Shown here: in pieces, positions 1 to 9,838 of the stretch
Numbering within the stretch: the stretch's first letter is position 1
How the letters are laid out: each line of letters opens with the position of its first letter
Source of the DNA: Deltaproteobacteria bacterium
GTDB taxonomy: Bacteria > Desulfobacterota > Syntrophobacteria > Syntrophobacterales > Syntrophobacteraceae
NCBI GenBank assembly: GCA_012517775.1
Contig: JAAYUJ010000512.1
Coordinates: forward strand, 1 to 42,713
Direction: 5' to 3'
Length of the DNA: 42,713 bases
Position numbers and translations under genes: made by a program
Notes under the pieces: generated by a model
What the model was told of the DNA's origin: nothing
Database searches by the model: none
The model's input: the letters and a program-made list of their open reading frames with translations, nothing else

Positions 1-1111
1 CATCGAATGGGTGCGAGCGAACAGCCACGACCAACCCGACCTGTTGAAACTGAAGCATGAATTTTCCTACCGTGACAACGAACTTCAGGCTCAGTTTTCT
101 TCCCAGGAGCAACCGGGCCGTCTCTCTCCTGGAAAGTCTCAGGTAGAAGCAAGCACCATTGGCTGAGATGTCGGCAAGCTCCCCCTTGAATGCCGAACCG
201 ACGGGTGCACCTTCTTTATTGAGGACTTGGATGATGCTTTTGCCGGGCAGGCCGTAACGTTTCTCGGACCTTCTGTCGAAGCCTTTTCGTTTCAGAAGAT
301 CGCTGACCTTCTCGAATCCGCTGCAATAGTCTCTCAACTTCCCTTCAAGCAAGGGATACCGGTCCTTCCACTTTCCCAGGACATCCTGTTCCAGATAATT
401 GAACCGGGCGCGTGTGAAAGTCCTGAGGGTTGCCGTGCAAAGGGAATCGCAGAAGAAATTCTCCTCCCCTATGATCTCACCCGGTAGAAACATCTTTATT
501 GCAATCTCTTTACCTCCGTGTTTGCAGACCAGGATCAACTGACCCTCGTTCAGAAAATAGAGATTGGAGTTCCTTTCACCCTGGCTGAAAATGGTTTCCG
601 TTCCAAGGCTGGTGCCTTCTTTCATGGAGAAATAGAGAGCATTTGCCTCCTCTTTCGAAAGACGGCTGTAAAGACGTTCCCAGGTCTTCAGATGCTCCTT
701 GGGCCTGGCCTGATTCTTTTCCTCTTCGATGATTTCGGCTGATGTGATGATCTCGCTGAGGGCCATGGAATCAACTTCCATGAGCTTTTCCCTCAGTTCC
801 TCAGCTCTGGCGAAATCCTTCTTCTTCGCGTAGCCCACGATGAGTTGGTAAAGGCTGCGAACCGCCGCCTCCCTGTTTTGCTCCTTCAGGTGCTGCTCCG
901 TCTCGAGTTCGAGTTGGGAAAGATTGTCCACCGCTTCCACCTTCCATGTTGTTTTTCCTGGCCTTTCCGAGTATCGGCAGCCAAGTCTGCTGTGTTCATC
1001 GGCTTGCTGGTCGATGACATCCGGGACACGTTTCGCTTCGCTCTGTAATTCGGCATGAGTCGGCACAAACTCAAGTCGTTTCCTCTTTTCTGCTGCCCTA
1101 CAGCTCGACAT
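1..1111 (-). CDS. Cyclic nucleotide-binding domain + PilZ domain protein, C-terminus truncated by the window edge
   Basis: Manual reverse-strand translation from ATG at 1111 (GGAGGAGG just upstream): MSCRAAEKRKRLEFVPTHAELQSEAKRV... stays open to base 1. It contains a cNMP-fold segment (..NLYFLNEGQLILVCKHGGKEIAIKMFLPGEIIGEENFF..) and a PilZ signature (RSEKR = RxxxR; DISANG = DxSxxG). Absent from the ORF track because it has no stop in the window. Confidence 0.85.
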   Translation of the reverse strand, partial: MSSCRAAEKRKRLEFVPTHAELQSEAKRVPDVIDQQADEHSRLGCRYSERPGKTTWKVEAVDNLSQLELETEQHLKEQNREAAVRSLYQLIVGYAKKKDFARAEELREKLMEVDSMALSEIITSAEIIEEEKNQARPKEHLKTWERLYSRLSKEEANALYFSMKEGTSLGTETIFSQGERNSNLYFLNEGQLILVCKHGGKEIAIKMFLPGEIIGEENFFCDSLCTATLRTFTRARFNYLEQDVLGKWKDRYPLLEGKLRDYCSGFEKVSDLLKRKGFDRRSEKRYGLPGKSIIQVLNKEGAPVGSAFKGELADISANGACFYLRLSRRETARLLLGRKLSLKFVVTVGKFMLQFQQVGLVVAVRSHPFD

Positions 1112-1334
1112 TGCCTCCTCCTGCCGACTGCTCGATGACACCGTGTTCCTTTCCCCTCGGCCGCAACCTCTTGAAAGCCTCTCCGGATACCAGCAACAAC
1201 GCCTCATCAGAGCACCGGCACAGCAGTGCAACGGCCGTCGGAGGCTTGCCTGTCCTCTGCGTTTTTGAATGGAAAAATTACAGGACAGGATTATGATTGC
1301 ACCCTGATCCACACTCGAACATTTGTTCTGCAGG

Positions 1335-2741
1335 ATGGTCACAGTGAGCATCGAGAGATTCACAGGACTGCTGCGAAGGAGGAAGCTGGCACCGCAGGCT
1401 CAGATGCCCCAGGTCCTGCTCATACTAGGTTTTGCCGGGATTATCCTTATCGGTGCACTCCTTCTTCTGCTCCCCTGGTGCCAAACTGAAGGCAAGGTGG
1501 GCTTCGTGGATGCCCTTTTCACTTCGACTTCCGCCGTGTGCGTGACAGGTCTCATCGTGGTGGATACGCCAACCGCATATACAGTTCCCGGACAAATCGT
1601 CATTCTGGGCCTCATCCAAATAGGCGGCCTCGGGATCATGGCTTTCGCCGCTCTTGCCTTCATCATCCTGGGCAGACGTCTCTCTCTCGCTTCCCAGGCG
1701 GCACTGCACGATTCCTTCTTTCAGAGGGACCTGGGTATTGAATTCAAGAAACGGTTCTTTCAGATCATCGTCACCACGGCAGTCATCGAGGGCTTGGGAA
1801 TTCTGGTTCTATTCGAGGCACTCTTGAAGAGGGCTTCCCACCCATGGGAGGCGCTTTACTCGAGCATCTTTCACGCCATCTCGGCTTTCTGCAACGCCGG
1901 TTTTTCCATTTATACGGACAACCTGGTAGGTTTGCGAGACAGCCCCATGACCATGGTGGTCATCATGGTTCTCATCGTGCTGGGTGGCATGGGCCACTCG
2001 GTCATCCGCGAAATCTGGGATCGTCTGACGGACCGCCTGGTCGGCAGGAATTATTCAGGAAGAATGCGACCCCTTTCCGTTCATTCCCGTGTTGTCCTGC
2101 GCCTGACAGGGATTCTCATCGTTGCTGGCTTCGTCGGTATTCTGTTCATGGGACAGACGCCTTCCGAAGACACCTGGGGAATGAAGCTCTCATGCGCTCT
2201 TTTCCAATCTGTGACTTCCCGTACCGCGGGATTCAACACCGTGGACATCGGCGCCCTGCCTTTGAGTTCCCTCATGCTGATCACCATTCTCATGTTCATC
2301 GGCGGGTCACCCGGATCTTGCGCAGGAGGCGTGAAAACCACGGCGGCAGCCATTTCCCTCGCGGAGGTGCGAGCCGGAATCCTGGGCGAAGAAGACGTCA
2401 GACTGTTTGATCGCCGCATCCCCAAAGAAACACTCTGGCGCACAACCAGTCTCATAAAACTGGCGATACTCTGGAACCTGATCGGCGTCTTTTTCCTTTC
2501 TCTCACCGAAACGGGGCACCGTGGAATCGGCCTCCATGATATCGTCTTCGAACAGATTTCAGCGTTCGGAACCGTCGGTCTCTCCACCGGCCTCACTTTC
2601 AAGCTGTCCACGGCAGGCAAGCTATGGATCATTGCCACCATGTTCATCGGCCGCCTGGGACCCCTTACCCTAGCCATATGGATGTTTCCAGTAAAGCACG
2701 TGCATATCCGCTATCCCGAGACGAGGATCATGATAGGATGA
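1335..2741 (+). CDS. ktrB: K+ uptake channel subunit, TrkH/KtrB family
   Basis: ORF 1323..2741 with ATG at 1335. Multiple hydrophobic segments and family signatures (TSTSAVCVTGLIVVDT, GGLGIMAFAAL, SAFCNAGFS, TSRTAGFNTVD, GGSPGSCAGGVKTT). Confidence 0.93.
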   Translation: MVTVSIERFTGLLRRRKLAPQAQMPQVLLILGFAGIILIGALLLLLPWCQTEGKVGFVDALFTSTSAVCVTGLIVVDTPTAYTVPGQIVILGLIQIGGLGIMAFAALAFIILGRRLSLASQAALHDSFFQRDLGIEFKKRFFQIIVTTAVIEGLGILVLFEALLKRASHPWEALYSSIFHAISAFCNAGFSIYTDNLVGLRDSPMTMVVIMVLIVLGGMGHSVIREIWDRLTDRLVGRNYSGRMRPLSVHSRVVLRLTGILIVAGFVGILFMGQTPSEDTWGMKLSCALFQSVTSRTAGFNTVDIGALPLSSLMLITILMFIGGSPGSCAGGVKTTAAAISLAEVRAGILGEEDVRLFDRRIPKETLWRTTSLIKLAILWNLIGVFFLSLTETGHRGIGLHDIVFEQISAFGTVGLSTGLTFKLSTAGKLWIIATMFIGRLGPLTLAIWMFPVKHVHIRYPETRIMIG

Positions 2742-3397
2742 TGAGAAAGAAGCATATCTGTGTAATCGGTCTGGGGGAGTTCGGGAGAGAATTATCCCGG
2801 CAACTGGCCAAGAAATGTGAAGTGTTGGCCATTGACCGCGATGAGTCGGCAGTGGCGGCCATTCTGGATGACGTTCAGCGGGCTGTGATGCTGGATGTCC
2901 GCGATTTCACAAGCTTCAGTGCCATAGTCACATCCGATTTCGACGAAGCGGTCGTCTGCATGGGTGAAACGCTCGAGTCGGGCATTCTGGCCACATTGCA
3001 CTTGAAAAAAATCGGTGTGAAGCACATATGGGCCAAGGCCAACCACGACGACCACGCATCCATTCTCAAGGCGGTGGGAGCTTCGGAAGTCGTGTTTCCG
3101 GAGCGGGAGACAGCGCAGCGCCTGGCCGCTCAGATCGTCAACCCCAATCTCCTGGATTTCGTCCCACTGGAAGGAGATTACCGGGTCATGGATGTGGCGC
3201 CGCCGGATGCATTCTACGGTAAGACCATCCTGGATCTCGATCTCCGCAGGAAGTACGGTGTGTTTGTTCTTGCAGTGAAGGAACTGGTCCCGGAACGTTT
3301 CGTTTTCCTGCCCAGTCCGAATTTTGTCATAAAGCCCAGTGACATCCTCGTGATGATCGGCCGGGAGCAGGACCTCATGCTCATGCTCGAGCTGTGA
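2738..3397 (+). CDS. ktrA: K+ uptake regulatory subunit, RCK domain (KtrA/TrkA family)
   Basis: MMRKKHICVIGLGEFGRELSRQLAKKCEVLAID... NAD-binding RCK_N plus RCK_C. ATG overlaps the ktrB stop (ATGATG/TGA), suggesting translational coupling. Confidence 0.93.
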   Translation: MMRKKHICVIGLGEFGRELSRQLAKKCEVLAIDRDESAVAAILDDVQRAVMLDVRDFTSFSAIVTSDFDEAVVCMGETLESGILATLHLKKIGVKHIWAKANHDDHASILKAVGASEVVFPERETAQRLAAQIVNPNLLDFVPLEGDYRVMDVAPPDAFYGKTILDLDLRRKYGVFVLAVKELVPERFVFLPSPNFVIKPSDILVMIGREQDLMLMLEL

Positions 3398-3488
3398 GCC
3401 TGTGAAGATTTCAGCTCAAAGAATCCGTCCATATTGAAAAGTATCACGTTCTTCCCTTGCTTTTGAGTATCTGAACAAGCGAGGCCCC

Positions 3489-3601
3489 GACTTCTCAATG
3501 AATCCTGGTCACAACCGCTTCGTGGGTCGGGTCTCCAACCCGACATCTGAATGCAAACGCTGTCGGAATTGGAATCCCGACCCATTTACTGAAAGAGTAC
3601 G
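3489..3601 (+). repeat. Copy 1 of the ~112-bp dispersed double-hairpin element
   Basis: cttctcaatgaatcctggtcacaaccgcttcgtgggtcgggtctccaacccgac...gctgtcggaattggaatcccgacccatttactgaaagagtacg; aligns to copies at 24868, 39742, 40589 and 42530. Confidence 0.85.
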
Positions 3602-4013
3602 CAAGACTGCTGCTCCCAAAAGCCCCGGAATGGAAATCCCGCACAAGAACCAATTCCCGCTGATCCAGGCGGCAAGAGCCATGCCGGGGAGCATGCCCGC
3701 CCCAAGCCAGGACATCACTAGAACCATCGAGGGTTCATGCCGCTATGAGAATACATGACGGCGGTTCTTATTCAGAATCGAACCCATTGGGGTCTGGCCG
3801 GGAATGTATGAAGCCGTTGACATCACGATGAAGTATGGGCGATTCTTCAAGCAGGAGATGATTGACCGGTTCATGAGAACCACTGAGCTCTCTTCGCAAC
3901 GCTGCCGCAGATTGTGCGGGAGTGGGAAGGGAAACGCAAGAGATGCACGGGGCTCGGCATTCTTTGATCACCAGGGAGCCAAGGTTGCCATACTCTATAT
4001 GGAGTATCACATC

Positions 4014-4535
4014 ATGGAACAAACGAAATCGTTGTACAAAGGGATTGAGAAGTCAGGTCACGATCTTTTCAGCTACGCTGTTGATCGTGACGACGTCAAG
4101 GCTCTTGTGGGCTTTCTACCGCATGGGTCCGGCGTTGAACCGGGAAAAGTTGAATATGAGCTCCAGATCCTGAGAGTCATCAGCGTAGGTTGGGCAATTG
4201 CGTATTGTCTCCAGGACTCCCCGCACAAGAATCCACTTGCGGATTACTACTGGCGGGCGGTGAGGGATCTTTCCCAAGGCGTCTCTTCAGCAGCAGGGTT
4301 TATGATCGGACAGGACATCGATTACTTCCGGATTCTCAAGGATCGTTTGGATTCGTACGTATCAGCCTTGAGCCGGCGGCCCGACGCATCTGAACCTGCT
4401 GCGGTCATCGGCCCGGAATTTGCCAGGCTGTGTGGGAATGCGGATGATGTGTACGTTGTTTTGTCAGGCTCGAGAATGTTCGCCACCGTCATTTCCCGGG
4501 TAGGGGAATACCTCGACATGAGCGGATTGAAATAG
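4014..4535 (+). CDS. Conserved-looking hypothetical protein
   Basis: ORF 3804..4535; the internal ATG at 4014 has a GGAG upstream (MEQTKSLYKGIEKSGHDLFSYAVDRDD...). No family recognised. Confidence 0.6.
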   Translation: MEQTKSLYKGIEKSGHDLFSYAVDRDDVKALVGFLPHGSGVEPGKVEYELQILRVISVGWAIAYCLQDSPHKNPLADYYWRAVRDLSQGVSSAAGFMIGQDIDYFRILKDRLDSYVSALSRRPDASEPAAVIGPEFARLCGNADDVYVVLSGSRMFATVISRVGEYLDMSGLK

Positions 4536-4547
4536 AAAGCGTTCCGC

Positions 4548-5282
4548 CTACTCTTTCGCCCTGTTCACAGACAGAAAAGCCAGCACGAACAGGATGAATC
4601 CCAGCAGACCCAGGAGAAGACAGGAAAAGGACTCGAATCGGAGACCGAAAGCGGAGCTTCTAATAGCCTTCGCTGCATGGGTGAGAGGGAGAAGGTTCAG
4701 TATGCTCTGAACCCATGAAGGCATACGTTCCACTGGAAAGAATGTTCCCCCCAGAAAGGCCATGGGGGTGATGAAGAAGTTCGTGAGGAGTGCCTGGTCC
4801 GCGTGGGACTTCACGAGCATGGCAAGGCAGACGGCGAGGGAGGCAAACACGAAGCTGTTGAGAATCACAATGAGCCAAAAACCAGGTGAGTAGCAAAGGG
4901 AGATTCCGGAAAGGAGTCCGATGACAAGAATGATCAACACCGAGAGAAGGGCTCTCGTTACACCCGCCAGGACTTCTCCTGTGACGTAGGCGATGTTTCG
5001 AATGGGAGCCGCCTGGAATTCCTCAAAAATGCGCCAGTAGAATCGGGCGATGTTGATCTCACTGGCAATTGCAAAAGACTGGGTCATACTGCTCATGGCA
5101 ACCAATCCGGGAATGAGAAACTCCAGATAGGACCGGTCGCCGACGTGGACACCTTCGCCCATCCCCAACCCGAAAGCAACGAGATAGAGGAGAGGTCCGA
5201 CGGCCATGGAAGCCATCTGACGGAATATCTTCTTCCTCAGGATGAGAAGCTCCCTGAGATAGACGGCAAACCAGCCTCTCAT
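4548..5282 (-). CDS. ABC-2 type transporter permease
   Basis: Six-TM-like hydrophobic profile; MRGWFAVYLRELLILRKKIFRQMASMAVGPLLYLVAFGLGMG; ...TPMAFLGGTFFPVERMPSWVQ... typical of ABC-2 permeases. Coupled to the upstream ATPase. Confidence 0.93.
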   Translation of the reverse strand: MRGWFAVYLRELLILRKKIFRQMASMAVGPLLYLVAFGLGMGEGVHVGDRSYLEFLIPGLVAMSSMTQSFAIASEINIARFYWRIFEEFQAAPIRNIAYVTGEVLAGVTRALLSVLIILVIGLLSGISLCYSPGFWLIVILNSFVFASLAVCLAMLVKSHADQALLTNFFITPMAFLGGTFFPVERMPSWVQSILNLLPLTHAAKAIRSSAFGLRFESFSCLLLGLLGFILFVLAFLSVNRAKE

Positions 5283-6121
5283 GTCGGCTGGACCCTCTTT
5301 CCAGTGAGCGAGAGGAAAACATCTTCAAGGTTGACCCTCCTCAGGGCGAAGCCCCCCTCCTGTGCTTGGATGTAACGGTTGGCTTCTTCTCGACTCTTGA
5401 AATAGGTTGTCTCCATTTCCCCATTGGCAATTTCATCCAATGCCCATGCACCAAATTGAGACATGAGATGCTGTGGTTGGTCGACAGCAACAACCTGACC
5501 TTCGTCCAGGAAGGCGACCCGTTGGGCGAGAAATTCAGCTTCTTCGATGTAATGGGTTGTCAGAAAGATAGTTGAGCCGTTCTGTTGGATCTTCTTGATG
5601 AGGGACCAGATGCGGCGCCTGATGGTCGGATCGAGGCCGACAGTGGGTTCATCGAGGAAGAGGATTCTGGGCATATGCATCAGGGCGCGGGCAACCATAA
5701 CCCTTCGTTTCATACCCCCTGAGAGTTGCTTGACGGGGCTGTCCCTCCGGTCGTGGATCTCCACGTATTCAAGGAGTTCCCCGATTCTCGCCTTCCTTTC
5801 CCTTGAAGGCATGTGAAAAAGTCTGCCGTGAATATCCAGGTTTTCATAGACAGTGAGTTCGTGATCCAGGTTGATGGTCTGGGATACCAGTCCGCATTGC
5901 CTTTTTGCCTTGAGGGTTTCCTTTTCTATGTGGAAGCCATGGAGATAGGCGTCTCCCGATGTGGATCTTGCTAGTCCGGTCAGGATCTTGATGGTGGTCG
6001 TCTTCCCTGAACCGTTTGGACCCAGATAGGCAAAAAGCTCCCCTTCCCGGACATGGAGGTTGATGCCTCGCAACGCCTGTAGTTTCTTGTAATGTTTGGT
6101 CAGGTTTTCAATCCTGATCAT
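5279..6121 (-). CDS. ABC transporter ATP-binding protein
   Basis: Walker A GPNGSGKTT, signature LSGGMKRR, Walker B RILFLDEP. Likely start MIRIENLTKHY at 6121; stop overlaps the permease start (ATGA). Confidence 0.95.
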   Translation of the reverse strand: MIRIENLTKHYKKLQALRGINLHVREGELFAYLGPNGSGKTTTIKILTGLARSTSGDAYLHGFHIEKETLKAKRQCGLVSQTINLDHELTVYENLDIHGRLFHMPSRERKARIGELLEYVEIHDRRDSPVKQLSGGMKRRVMVARALMHMPRILFLDEPTVGLDPTIRRRIWSLIKKIQQNGSTIFLTTHYIEEAEFLAQRVAFLDEGQVVAVDQPQHLMSQFGAWALDEIANGEMETTYFKSREEANRYIQAQEGGFALRRVNLEDVFLSLTGKRVQPT

Positions 6122-6641
6122 TCCGGCCTCGATAGGAATGTGCATCCCACCGGAAGGAAACAATTCTCGACCGGGCGAACAACCCGTGTCTAAGGTTTGC
6201 ACAGGCTAACCGGCAAGCATGAGTGATTTCAAAAACGATGCACTTTGGCGTGAAGCAGGCTTGTCTGTCAAGGGGCTTTTATCCGGCCCCTCCTTTCAGG
6301 AGAATCATCCTCGTGGAAGACGATGGGACGATTGGCCACGGCAATCAACGATTGAATAATCAGAGCAGAAAATTTATATTAGGCACATTCTGAAAGGCCG
6401 GTGAACTGCATGTTGCTATGGGTTAAGGCTGGAGCCACGAAAATGCACGAAATGCCTCTCTTGTCTACCGCATGTGCGGATGAGGAGGGAAAGTGCTCGC
6501 GTTTCGGCTTCTTCGCCTCAATCTTTAGCCGCCGCGATGTCGTTTTGACCGCCCCCTTCTCCCCTAGTGGGAAAAACAAGTCTTCCCGAGAAGTGATGTC
6601 TGAGTATTTGTATTGGGTCACAGAATTGGGGTATACGAAAT

Positions 6642-6715
6642 CGGCGGTGGGTTCTGCTGCAACCACTTGACATGACCAAGGCATCGAATCCATGTCTGGT
6701 TGCCATCCACCGCCG
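6642..6715 (+). other. Three-tier inverted repeat / candidate structured leader upstream of the CoA-activase gene
   Basis: CGGCGGTGG(6642-6650)/CCACCGCCG(6707-6715), GCAACCA(6659-6665)/TGGTTGC(6697-6703), GACATG(6669-6674)/CATGTC(6691-6696): 22 nested Watson-Crick pairs ending 30 nt before the ATG at 6746. Confidence 0.65.
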
Positions 6716-6745
6716 AGGTGTGTGCGGATATAAAGGAAGAGAAAT

Positions 6746-9700
6746 ATGGAAACAGAATATGATGTGGGCATCGACATAGGTTCGGTGAGCATCAACTGTG
6801 TGATTTTGAATCGCAGTGGACAGGTCGTCTTCGAAACACCATACATCCGGCACTTCGGACTCGTCTACGAAGAGACACACAGACTGCTCAAAGAAATACT
6901 ACAACCAAACACTGCTGTTTCCCGGCCGGAGTGGGACCCCATCGCTATTCGTTCCTTTTCATTTACAGGCGTCCATGGGCAGCTTGTCTCCCAGATACTC
7001 TCCGCTCCTTTCGAGGTGGAAACCATCGCCCAGGTGACGGGAGTGACCCATGTACTCCCAGGCGTGCGTACCATTATCAGCATCGGCGGTCAGGATGCCT
7101 CTCTCTTTCAACTGGGTTACAAGGAAGAACAGTGGCACCTGGAATCGTTCAATATGAACGGACCCTGTGCTTCCGGAACGGGGTCATTCATTGATCAGCA
7201 GGCGGAGCGTCTGGCCCTTTCCATGTACGGTTCGGAATTCCACATGAACCAGGAAAAGCTTCAGGAGGTCCTTGAAGACTTCATCGCACTGGGATTGAAG
7301 AGCACCTATCCCGCCCCGGTCGCCTGCAGGTGCACCGTTTTTACCAAGTCCGACATGATTCACCTCCAGAACAAAGGAGAACCGCTTCCCAATATCATTG
7401 CGGGACTCCATTATGGAAATGCTGCAAACTACCTGAGCACCATCGTTGGAAATCGGAAGCTTTTCGAGCCCATCGTTTTCATCGGCGGCATGGCCTCCAA
7501 CCCCATGCAGGTGCAGGCCTTCCAGAGTTATTTCCCGGCACTGCAAGTGCCTCCTTACCACACTTCCCTCGGCGCACTCGGTGCAGCCCTCCAGGCACAA
7601 AGGCAGGGATTGCGCAACCAACTAGACCTTAAGCGTCTCGCTCAGAGCGGCACGCGAACCGCATACGATTTCCCCAAGGCCGAATGCCTTGAACTGAGGC
7701 TTACCCGCTTCGACCCCGACAATTCGCTTTCACCCTGGGGCAAACGCAGAAAACAGCCCGCTCAGGCATACCTGGGGGTGGACATCGGTTCAACGACCAC
7801 CAAGTATGCACTCATCGACGACAGTGGGCAGATCCTTCACAAATCCTATGTGCCAACCCGAGGGAAGCCCATCGAGGTCACTCAGAAGCTTCTGCAGCAC
7901 CTCAACCAGGATGTGGGAAAACGCGTTCGCCTGTTGGCCGTCGCAACAACAGGATCCGGGCGTAATGTGGTGGGGGATTTCCTGAGCGCCGATCTGATTA
8001 TCGACGAGATCACGGCCCACGCCAGGGGAGCCGTGGCGGTCGACCCTGAGATCGATACTGTCTTTGAAATAGGAGGACAGGATTCCAAATACATTCACAT
8101 CGAGAACACCCATCCCCTCGACTTTGACATGAACAAGGTCTGTGCTGCGGGCACGGGCAGTTTCCTCCACGAACTGGCAAACAAAATGAAGATCAACATC
8201 GTGGACGAATTCCAGGAGATTGCTCTGTCATCCCGGTCTCCCATCCATCTTGCCGAACGCTGTACGGTTTTCATGGAATCGGACCTGGTGAGCTATGCAC
8301 AAAAGGGAGCCTGCCGAGAGGATCTCATTGCAGGACTCTGTTACGCCATTGTCTATAATTACCTGAATCGAGTCGTGGAAAAGCGGTTTGTAGGACAAAG
8401 GATCATGTTTCTCGGTGGACCATCCCTCAACCGGGGTATCGTCGCCGCCTTTGAAAAGGTGCTGAGGCGGCCCATCCTGGTTCCAAGACACCGGGAGGTG
8501 CTGGGGGCCTATGGAGCTGCCCTCGCCGTGAAGGAACTGTACCGTAAGGGACAGATACCGCAGCAGTCCAGGGACCTGGAAGGCCTGGCCCACATGACCG
8601 TGACGTACACTGAGAGTGTGTGCCGGGCAGACAAAAAATGCCACAACGAGTGCAAGCTGAAGATCTACCAGTTTGGGGAGAAGAAGAGCATCTGGGGAGG
8701 AGACTGCGGCCGCTACGAAGTGGGACGCTACGATGGGACCCATGAAACAAACTTCTTCCTGGAGCAGCAGCATTTTTTCCAGGAAGCGCTGGAGGAAAAG
8801 GGCATTTCAACCCTGGAACTCATCCGCAAGGACGATCCTTCCAGACCAACTGTGGGGATTCCTCTTGCCTTGCACACGATGGGACTCGGGGTCTTCTGGA
8901 CTCATCTCTTCTCTGAATTGGGTTTCACTGTTCTATTGAGCCCGAGGACGAACAACAAACTGGCCTTGAGCGGCGTCGAGAGCATGACGGCGGAAACGTG
9001 CTTCCCGGTGAAGGTTTTCCACGGACATGTGCGCTACCTGATGGACCGGGTGGAATTTCTGTTTTTGCCGAATGTCATCAACATGCCTACTCCTGTAGAG
9101 CATGAAACCGGCTTTTTCTGCCCGCTGGTGGAAAGCTCTCAGTATATGGTGAGAGCGGCCTTGAACATCCCGACCCACAGGATGATCCGACCCACCCTCC
9201 ATCTAAAAGACGGTCCGGAGCATCTTGCGGAGCCCCTCTATGACAGTATCCCGAAAAAGCTGAGGCCGGGCCGGCTGGCTCTTGAGAGGGCAATTGAGAG
9301 AGCGTGGGCGAGACAGGAAGCGTACAGCGAAACGTTACTCCGACGAGGAAGGGAAGTCCTCAATGGCACTTCTCTCGCTCAACCCCTTTGGGTTGTGACG
9401 GGAAGGCCTTACAACCTCTATGATGAACGCCTCAATCTTCAACTGGGAAGGCAGTTTGCAAAGCTTGGAATCAAGGCTCTCCCGATGGATTTCCTCGACG
9501 TCGACAGTGAGGATCTGAGCGACTTTCCCGGAATGTATTGGGGCCTGGGGGCCAAGATTCTGAGGACCGCCAAGCGGATAGCGGCGACTCCCAACTGGTA
9601 CGGAGTCCACCTCACCAACTTCAGCTGTGGTGCGGACTCTTTTATTGAGCACTTCTACCGGCATATCCTCAAGGACAAGCCCTCACTCATTCTGGAGCTC

Positions 9701-9817
9701 GACGAGCACAGCGCTGTCGCGGGTGTCCTCACCCGAATCGAAGCTTACAGGAATGTGGTCAACAACCTCCAGGAAAGGCTGTGGTCCAGGGGCGACAGTC
9801 TTGAAGCCATTGGTTAG
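6746..9817 (+). CDS. Tandem BadF/BadG/BcrA/BcrD-type ATPase (2-hydroxyacyl-CoA dehydratase activase-like) with DUF2229-like C-terminal part
   Basis: Two ASKHA ATPase modules (DVGIDIGSVSINCVILN / SIGGQDAS / NGPCASGTGSF and LGVDIGSTTTKYALID / EIGGQDSKY / KVCAAGTGSF), a Cys-rich segment CRADKKCHNECKLKIYQFGEKKSIWGGDC, then a CoA-dehydratase-activase C-terminal type region. Confidence 0.9.
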   Translation: METEYDVGIDIGSVSINCVILNRSGQVVFETPYIRHFGLVYEETHRLLKEILQPNTAVSRPEWDPIAIRSFSFTGVHGQLVSQILSAPFEVETIAQVTGVTHVLPGVRTIISIGGQDASLFQLGYKEEQWHLESFNMNGPCASGTGSFIDQQAERLALSMYGSEFHMNQEKLQEVLEDFIALGLKSTYPAPVACRCTVFTKSDMIHLQNKGEPLPNIIAGLHYGNAANYLSTIVGNRKLFEPIVFIGGMASNPMQVQAFQSYFPALQVPPYHTSLGALGAALQAQRQGLRNQLDLKRLAQSGTRTAYDFPKAECLELRLTRFDPDNSLSPWGKRRKQPAQAYLGVDIGSTTTKYALIDDSGQILHKSYVPTRGKPIEVTQKLLQHLNQDVGKRVRLLAVATTGSGRNVVGDFLSADLIIDEITAHARGAVAVDPEIDTVFEIGGQDSKYIHIENTHPLDFDMNKVCAAGTGSFLHELANKMKINIVDEFQEIALSSRSPIHLAERCTVFMESDLVSYAQKGACREDLIAGLCYAIVYNYLNRVVEKRFVGQRIMFLGGPSLNRGIVAAFEKVLRRPILVPRHREVLGAYGAALAVKELYRKGQIPQQSRDLEGLAHMTVTYTESVCRADKKCHNECKLKIYQFGEKKSIWGGDCGRYEVGRYDGTHETNFFLEQQHFFQEALEEKGISTLELIRKDDPSRPTVGIPLALHTMGLGVFWTHLFSELGFTVLLSPRTNNKLALSGVESMTAETCFPVKVFHGHVRYLMDRVEFLFLPNVINMPTPVEHETGFFCPLVESSQYMVRAALNIPTHRMIRPTLHLKDGPEHLAEPLYDSIPKKLRPGRLALERAIERAWARQEAYSETLLRRGREVLNGTSLAQPLWVVTGRPYNLYDERLNLQLGRQFAKLGIKALPMDFLDVDSEDLSDFPGMYWGLGAKILRTAKRIAATPNWYGVHLTNFSCGADSFIEHFYRHILKDKPSLILELDEHSAVAGVLTRIEAYRNVVNNLQERLWSRGDSLEAIG

Positions 9818-9838
9818 AGGCAAGAGGAAATACTCAGG

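Noticed and set aside
3498-3758. 86-aa ORF downstream of ktrA
   Set aside because: Starts inside a repeat copy; translation is repeat-derived.
6401-6670. 89-aa ORF and overlapping antisense ORFs upstream of the activase
   Set aside because: No convincing SD, family or codon pattern; overlaps the structured inverted repeat.
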